Shown in pieces: positions 1 to 6,838 of a stretch of DNA of 6,838 bases. A program made the position numbers and the translations under genes. Origin of the DNA: CAYTLW01 sp964438735 (GTDB lineage: Bacteria; Myxococcota_A; UBA9042); contig CAYTLW010000220.1 of assembly GCA_964438735.1 (NCBI GenBank), positions 1 through 6,838 of the forward strand, written 5' to 3'. A model generated the notes under the pieces. It saw only the letters and a list, made by a program, of their open reading frames with translations, did no database searches and was not told where the DNA came from. Positions within the stretch are counted from its first letter, which is position 1. Every line of letters starts with the position of its first letter.

Positions 1-98
1 AGCAGGAGAAGCACCACAGCACAGCAAGCTACCGCGAGGAACTCGTTGAGTTGCTTGAGCGGCATGGCGTGGACTACGACGAGTTTCTCTTGGGCTGA
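1..98 (+). CDS. IS200-like (Y1/HUH) REP-associated transposase, C-terminal end only
   Basis: The gene enters from the left edge; its first complete codon is at 3 and its TGA is at 96-98, leaving 31 visible residues. They contain a KHH motif, then SYREEL and ELLERHGVDYDEF. This matches the usual tail of the Y1_Tnp transposases called RAYTs (REP-associated tyrosine transposases): an EHH-type motif, an amphipathic E-E-L helix, then a 'hGhxYDE' ending close to the stop. Family members are single-strand DNA transposases with an HUH motif and one catalytic Tyr; both would lie upstream of the window, so activity cannot be judged. The palindromes immediately downstream (105-208) support the assignment, because RAYTs are typically flanked by the hairpins they act on. 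The call rests on a short tail and is recognition by eye. The alternative is an unrelated protein with a similar helix. Confidence 0.75.
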   Translation, partial: QEKHHSTASYREELVELLERHGVDYDEFLLG

Positions 99-107
99 AA
101 CGTCCTG

Positions 108-124
108 CCGCCGCTTCGCGGCTC
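108..124. repeat. Small palindrome, copy 1 of a 17-bp direct repeat
   Basis: The 17 bases ccgccgcttcgcggctc recur exactly at 177-193, 69 bp downstream. Each copy contains a 5-bp stem, gccgc/gcggc, around a ttc loop. This copy begins 9 bases after the transposase stop. I read it as part of the REP-like repeat set belonging to that transposase. Confidence 0.7.
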
Positions 125-146
125 CACATGGGGTGACGTCCAAGAT

Positions 147-166
147 CCTGGGGCTTACGCCCCAGG
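147..166. repeat. Perfect REP-like hairpin (8-bp stem, 4-nt loop)
   Basis: cctggggc and gccccagg are exact reverse complements separated by ttac. The hairpin sits between the two copies of the 17-bp repeat and is followed by gctaacgaat. Hairpin plus short conserved tail is the layout expected of REP-type substrates of IS200-like transposases. It has no T-tract, so it is unlikely to be a Rho-independent terminator for the transposase gene. Confidence 0.75.
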
Positions 167-176
167 CTAACGAATA

Positions 177-193
177 CCGCCGCTTCGCGGCTC
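177..193. repeat. Small palindrome, copy 2 of the 17-bp direct repeat
   Basis: Exact second copy of the 108-124 element, in the same orientation, 10 bases after the 147-166 hairpin. A further weak hairpin follows at 197-208 (gggc, ttgc loop, gccc). Hairpins at 113-121, 147-166, 182-190 and 197-208 within about 100 bases form a BIME-like cluster. Confidence 0.7.
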
Positions 194-290
194 GTCGGGC
201 TTGCGCCCTCGACCACCTTGGACGAACCGTCTCAAAGCGGCACATGGCTTGGACGCCAAACTGGGGAAGTACTTCGGGACCGTCGAACTA

Positions 291-390
291 GAAGCATCAA
301 CTAGCTGGAATAACTATACTTTAGATAGAATTCTTGGACCTGTTCAAGAAATCAACTGTGAATTGTGTAATATCAAGCAGTTGATCTCAA
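291..390. other. AT-rich non-coding island
   Basis: These 100 bases count 34% GC, against 73% in a 60-base sample of gltB (3301-3360). No convincing ORF, tRNA or known RNA motif is visible. A 12-base palindrome, gttgatctcaac, lies at 380-391. The low GC and the palindromes on both sides suggest foreign or decayed mobile DNA, but an upstream regulatory region for gltB is also possible. Confidence 0.55.
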
Positions 391-437
391 CCTATACCCG
401 CCAGAGGCGTCGTTGGCGTCTGGATCTCGGTGTCTGC

Positions 438-496
438 GGTGCCAGGTCCTTGGCCTTCAGCACTTCCCAAAAGCGAAAAGCTAAGGACCTGGCCCC
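438..496. repeat. Long imperfect palindrome with 11-bp perfect core arms
   Basis: Arms gccaggtcctt (441-451) and aaggacctggc (483-493) are exact reverse complements. With one mismatch the pairing extends outward to 438-451/483-496. Inward it continues imperfectly through 453-457/477-481. The central segment holds a short tandem, aaaagc-g-aaaagc, at 469-481. The ggtgccaggtcc arm differs from the repeats at 105-208, so this is a second repeat family. It resembles small mobile palindromes (MITE or REP type) associated with IS200-like transposases; that assignment is from memory and unverified. It has no T-tract, and it lies upstream of the promoter. Confidence 0.65.
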
Positions 497-548
497 CCAC
501 AGCCCGCCCACCAAACACCACAAGAACAACCACCTGACCCAACCCTCA

Positions 549-577
549 TTGCCCCCGCTGACGCAGCGCGTTATATT
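549..577 (+). promoter_or_regulatory. Probable sigma70-type promoter for gltBD
   Basis: A -35 box TTGCCC (549-554, 4 of 6 to TTGACA) is followed by an exact 17-bp spacer and a -10 box TATATT (572-577, 5 of 6 to TATAAT). This would start transcription near 584 and give a 5' leader of about 59 nt before ATG 643. It is the best-spaced promoter I can see upstream of gltB. The TATATT stands out in GC-rich surroundings. Confidence 0.55.
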
Positions 578-605
578 GCTGCACTGCGTCATGGGCCTGC
601 GTCAT
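559..605. promoter_or_regulatory. Operator-like inverted and direct repeats over the gltB promoter
   Basis: TGACGCAG (559-566, in the promoter spacer) and CTGCGTCA (584-591, at the predicted start of transcription) are exact reverse complements flanking the -10 box. The CTGCGTCAT half-site recurs at 597-605 in direct orientation, 13 bp downstream. An alternative inner stem is gcagc (563-567)/gctgc (578-582). Three copies of one half-site around a promoter suggest binding by a dimeric regulator, but I cannot name it. The inverted pair may partly be chance. Confidence 0.4.
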
Positions 606-634
606 CGTGGGACACTCGGGCTCGTCGACGTCAT

Positions 635-638
635 GGAG
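635..638 (+). promoter_or_regulatory. Ribosome binding site that favours the ATG 643 start of gltB
   Basis: GGAG lies 4 nt before ATG 643. This is close spacing, but it is the only Shine-Dalgarno-like sequence near either candidate start. The longer in-frame start, GTG 607, has no purine-rich site ahead of it and begins only about 23 nt after the predicted transcription start. Confidence 0.5.
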
Positions 639-642
639 CGCG

Positions 643-5178
<4,536 letters not shown>

Positions 5179-5180
5179 TC

Positions 5181-6602
5181 ATGGGTGAGCCACACGGATT
5201 CCTTCGCTGGCAGCGCATGGACGCCTCCTTGCGTGCGCCGCTGCAGCGCGTACACGACAACCGCGAGCTGCTGCTGGAGCGGCCGCCGGCCGAGATCGCC
5301 CAGCAGGCCGGTCGCTGCATGGATTGTGGCGTGCCCTTCTGCCATCGCGGCTGCCCGCTGGGCAACCACATCCCGGAGTGGAATCACTCGGTCTATCGCG
5401 ACCGCCTGCACGACGCCTGGCAACAGCTGGCGGCGACCAACGAGTTCCCCGAGTTCACCGGTCGTCTCTGCCCGGCCCCCTGCGAGGCCGCCTGTGTGCT
5501 GGCCTTCAACGACGACGCCGTCACCATCGAGCAGATCGAAAAGGAGATCGCCGAACACGCCTTCGCCCAGGGCTGGGTGCAGGCGCAGCCTCCAGAGCAG
5601 CGCAGCGGTCGCACGGTGGCGGTGGTCGGCTCCGGTCCCGCCGGCCTCGCGGCGGCGGCGCGCCTGAATCGCGCCGGCCACCAGGTCACGGTCTTCGAGC
5701 GAGACGACGCCATCGGCGGCTTGCTGCGCTACGGCATCCCGGACTTCAAGATGGAGCGGTCGATCCTGGATCGGCGGCTGGCGCTCCTGGCCGCCGAGGG
5801 CATCACCTTCCAGACCGACGCCCACATCGGCACCGCGCCCACGTGGCGCGACCTGCACAGCAGCCACGACGCCACCGTCATCGCCATCGGCGCAGGCCGC
5901 CCGCGCGAACTGCCGGTTCCAGGGCGCGACCTGCAGGGTGTTCACCTGGCGATGCACTACCTCACGGCACACAACCGCCACGTGGCCACGGGCGGCGAAG
6001 AAGGCCGCCCGACTATCGACGCCATGGACCGGCACGTCATCGTGCTCGGCGGTGGCGATACGGGCGCTGACTGTGTCGGTACGGCCCATCGCCAGGGAGC
6101 GCGCACCGTGCGCCAGGTGGAGCTCACCCCGGCGCCGCCCATGGAACGCAGCAAGGACAATCCCTGGCCCCAGTGGCCGCGTGTGTTGCGCACCTCCAGC
6201 AGCCACGCCGAGGGCGGGGAGCGCCTGTTTGGGATGCGAACGGTCGCCATCGATGGCGACGACGAGGGACGGGTGGCCGCCATTCGCACCATCCCCTTCC
6301 GCAAGGGAGCCGGCGAGCGACAGCCCATCGAGCGCGTACTGCCCGGCGACATGCTGCTGCTGGCCATGGGCTTCCTGGGGCCTGCAGTCGGGGAGCTGGT
6401 CGACCAGTTGGGGCTGGCGCTGGCATCGGATGGGGGCCTCGACGCGACCGGGCACATGACCTCGACCGACGGCGTCTTCGTAGCGGGCGATGCGCGTGTG
6501 GGCGCGAGCCTGGTGGTCACGGCCATCGCTGAGGGTATCGCTGTGGCGGATGCCGTGGAGCGGTGGTTGGTGCAAGCAGGCGGCATGAGGACCCGGCCCT
6601 GA
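5181..6602 (+). CDS. gltD: Glutamate synthase (NADPH) small/beta subunit
   Basis: FAD and iron-sulfur oxidoreductase that passes electrons from NADPH to GltB. It has 473 residues, against about 472 in E. coli. The N-terminal region carries Cys46, Cys49, Cys54 and Cys58 (CMDCGVPFCHRGCP) and then Cys97, Cys101 and Cys105 (CPAPCEAAC), the Cys-rich motifs that hold the [4Fe-4S] clusters. The FAD-binding Rossmann fold begins with VAVVGSGPAGLAAAARL (GxGxxG at 150-155), with Glu173 at the strand-2 end. The NADPH fold has VIVLGGGDTGADC (GGGDTG at 290-295). A second FAD contact, GVFVAGDARVGASLV, lies near 431-445. ATG 5181 is chosen because it follows the gltB TGA by two bases, lies downstream of AGGG (5167-5170), and gives the family N-terminus. 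The same frame is open upstream to 4641, but that stretch is a gltB shadow. The general fold is shared with related oxidoreductase subunits; adjacency to gltB makes GltD firm. Confidence 0.97.
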   Translation: MGEPHGFLRWQRMDASLRAPLQRVHDNRELLLERPPAEIAQQAGRCMDCGVPFCHRGCPLGNHIPEWNHSVYRDRLHDAWQQLAATNEFPEFTGRLCPAPCEAACVLAFNDDAVTIEQIEKEIAEHAFAQGWVQAQPPEQRSGRTVAVVGSGPAGLAAAARLNRAGHQVTVFERDDAIGGLLRYGIPDFKMERSILDRRLALLAAEGITFQTDAHIGTAPTWRDLHSSHDATVIAIGAGRPRELPVPGRDLQGVHLAMHYLTAHNRHVATGGEEGRPTIDAMDRHVIVLGGGDTGADCVGTAHRQGARTVRQVELTPAPPMERSKDNPWPQWPRVLRTSSSHAEGGERLFGMRTVAIDGDDEGRVAAIRTIPFRKGAGERQPIERVLPGDMLLLAMGFLGPAVGELVDQLGLALASDGGLDATGHMTSTDGVFVAGDARVGASLVVTAIAEGIAVADAVERWLVQAGGMRTRP

Positions 6603-6838
6603 AGGATGGTTGGCCAAGACATGTGATGAAGGCAACAGCCGCACGGCGGACGCCTGTGTAGCCGCCAGCGGGGATGTATCGGGCGGCACGTCTCGACGCG
6701 GCTGGAGCTTCTAATGAGGCTGGCCCGGCGCAGGCCAGGTAGATCCAGGTCAACCGCCCTGGCCCGATCCTGTCTACTTCTGCCTTCCATTGGCCGGCGG
6801 CGAAGCTTATTCTCGCTGCGGTCAGTGTCTTCAAACCC
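6603..6838. other. Non-coding or unassigned 3' region
   Basis: No gene with recognisable family features is visible on either strand. A minus-strand reading frame can start from TTG at 6834, but it runs on into the 3' end of gltD and has low-complexity, arginine-rich composition. A plus-strand frame from ATG 6714 runs to the right edge without a stop, but has no clear ribosome site and no familiar motif. Small stems occur (ggcgg 6645-6649 with ccgcc 6662-6666, and the dyad at 6739-6777). I see no GC hairpin followed by a T-run, so a Rho-independent terminator for gltBD is not evident. Confidence 0.5.
6739..6777. repeat. Nested imperfect inverted repeat downstream of gltD
   Basis: The outer arms gtaga (6739-6743) and tctac (6773-6777) enclose an inner stem ccagg (6745-6749)/cctgg (6758-6762) with an 8-nt loop. 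A competing 7-bp stem is ggccagg (6733-6739)/cctggcc (6758-6764). The structure is about 136 bases past the gltD stop and lacks a T-tract. It could be an mRNA 3'-end structure, a repeat element or chance in GC-rich DNA. Confidence 0.35.

Noticed and set aside
147..166. Rho-independent terminator after the transposase gene
   Set aside because: The hairpin is perfect but is followed by gctaacgaat, with no T-tract. A REP-like repeat explains it better.
105..208. CRISPR array
   Set aside because: There are only two exact 17-bp copies, each itself palindromic, with one interval holding another hairpin. There is no regular repeat-spacer pattern and no cas gene.
343..373. TTCAAG / TAATAT as an additional promoter
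   Set aside because: Spacing is 19 bp with weak matches (3 of 6 and 4 of 6). Such hits are expected by chance in the AT-rich island.
392..592. Minus-strand open frame of 66 codons
   Set aside because: It is mostly translation of the 438-496 palindrome and the promoter region. It has no ribosome site or recognisable domain.
98..642. Riboswitch or structured leader RNA upstream of gltB
   Set aside because: The predicted leader (about 584-642) is too short and shows no known aptamer core. The palindromes further upstream lie outside the predicted transcript.

Overview
The window holds a complete, conventional glutamate synthase (NADPH-type GOGAT) operon, gltB then gltD, on the + strand (643-6602). 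A 5' accessory strip (1-642) carries the tail of an IS200-like transposase, several palindromic repeats and the probable gltB promoter. A short unassigned 3' strip follows (6603-6838). The two genes are GC-rich (a 60-base sample at 3301-3360 counts 73% GC) and show the codon bias that throws up long antisense and out-of-frame shadow ORFs. High GC, a REP-associated transposase and a compact gltBD pair suggest a GC-rich Gram-negative chromosome, for example Myxococcota or another former deltaproteobacterium, a planctomycete relative or a gammaproteobacterium. The sequence alone does not settle the phylum.

Layout. Positions 1-98 are the last 31 codons of a Y1-type (HUH) transposase of the REP-associated family; the rest lies outside the window. 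Positions 105-208 hold a cluster of small palindromes of the kind such transposases are thought to mobilise. Positions 291-390 are strikingly AT-rich (34% GC by count). Positions 438-496 form a second, unrelated long palindrome. Positions 549-577 form a good sigma70-type promoter, overlapped by an inverted repeat (559-566/584-591) that could be an operator. gltB is best started at ATG 643, which gives a 15-residue propeptide before the catalytic Cys. gltD starts two bases after the gltB stop.

How the genes work together. GltB hydrolyses glutamine at its N-terminal Cys and channels ammonia to the FMN/[3Fe-4S] domain. There it reacts with 2-oxoglutarate to make glutamate. GltD takes electrons from NADPH through FAD and its [4Fe-4S] clusters and delivers them to GltB. 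With glutamine synthetase (not in the window) this is the GS-GOGAT route of ammonium assimilation. All key motifs are intact in both proteins.

I found no undescribed system. The points most worth a second look lie in the 5' strip: two distinct palindrome families, the AT-rich island, and the dyad over the gltB promoter.
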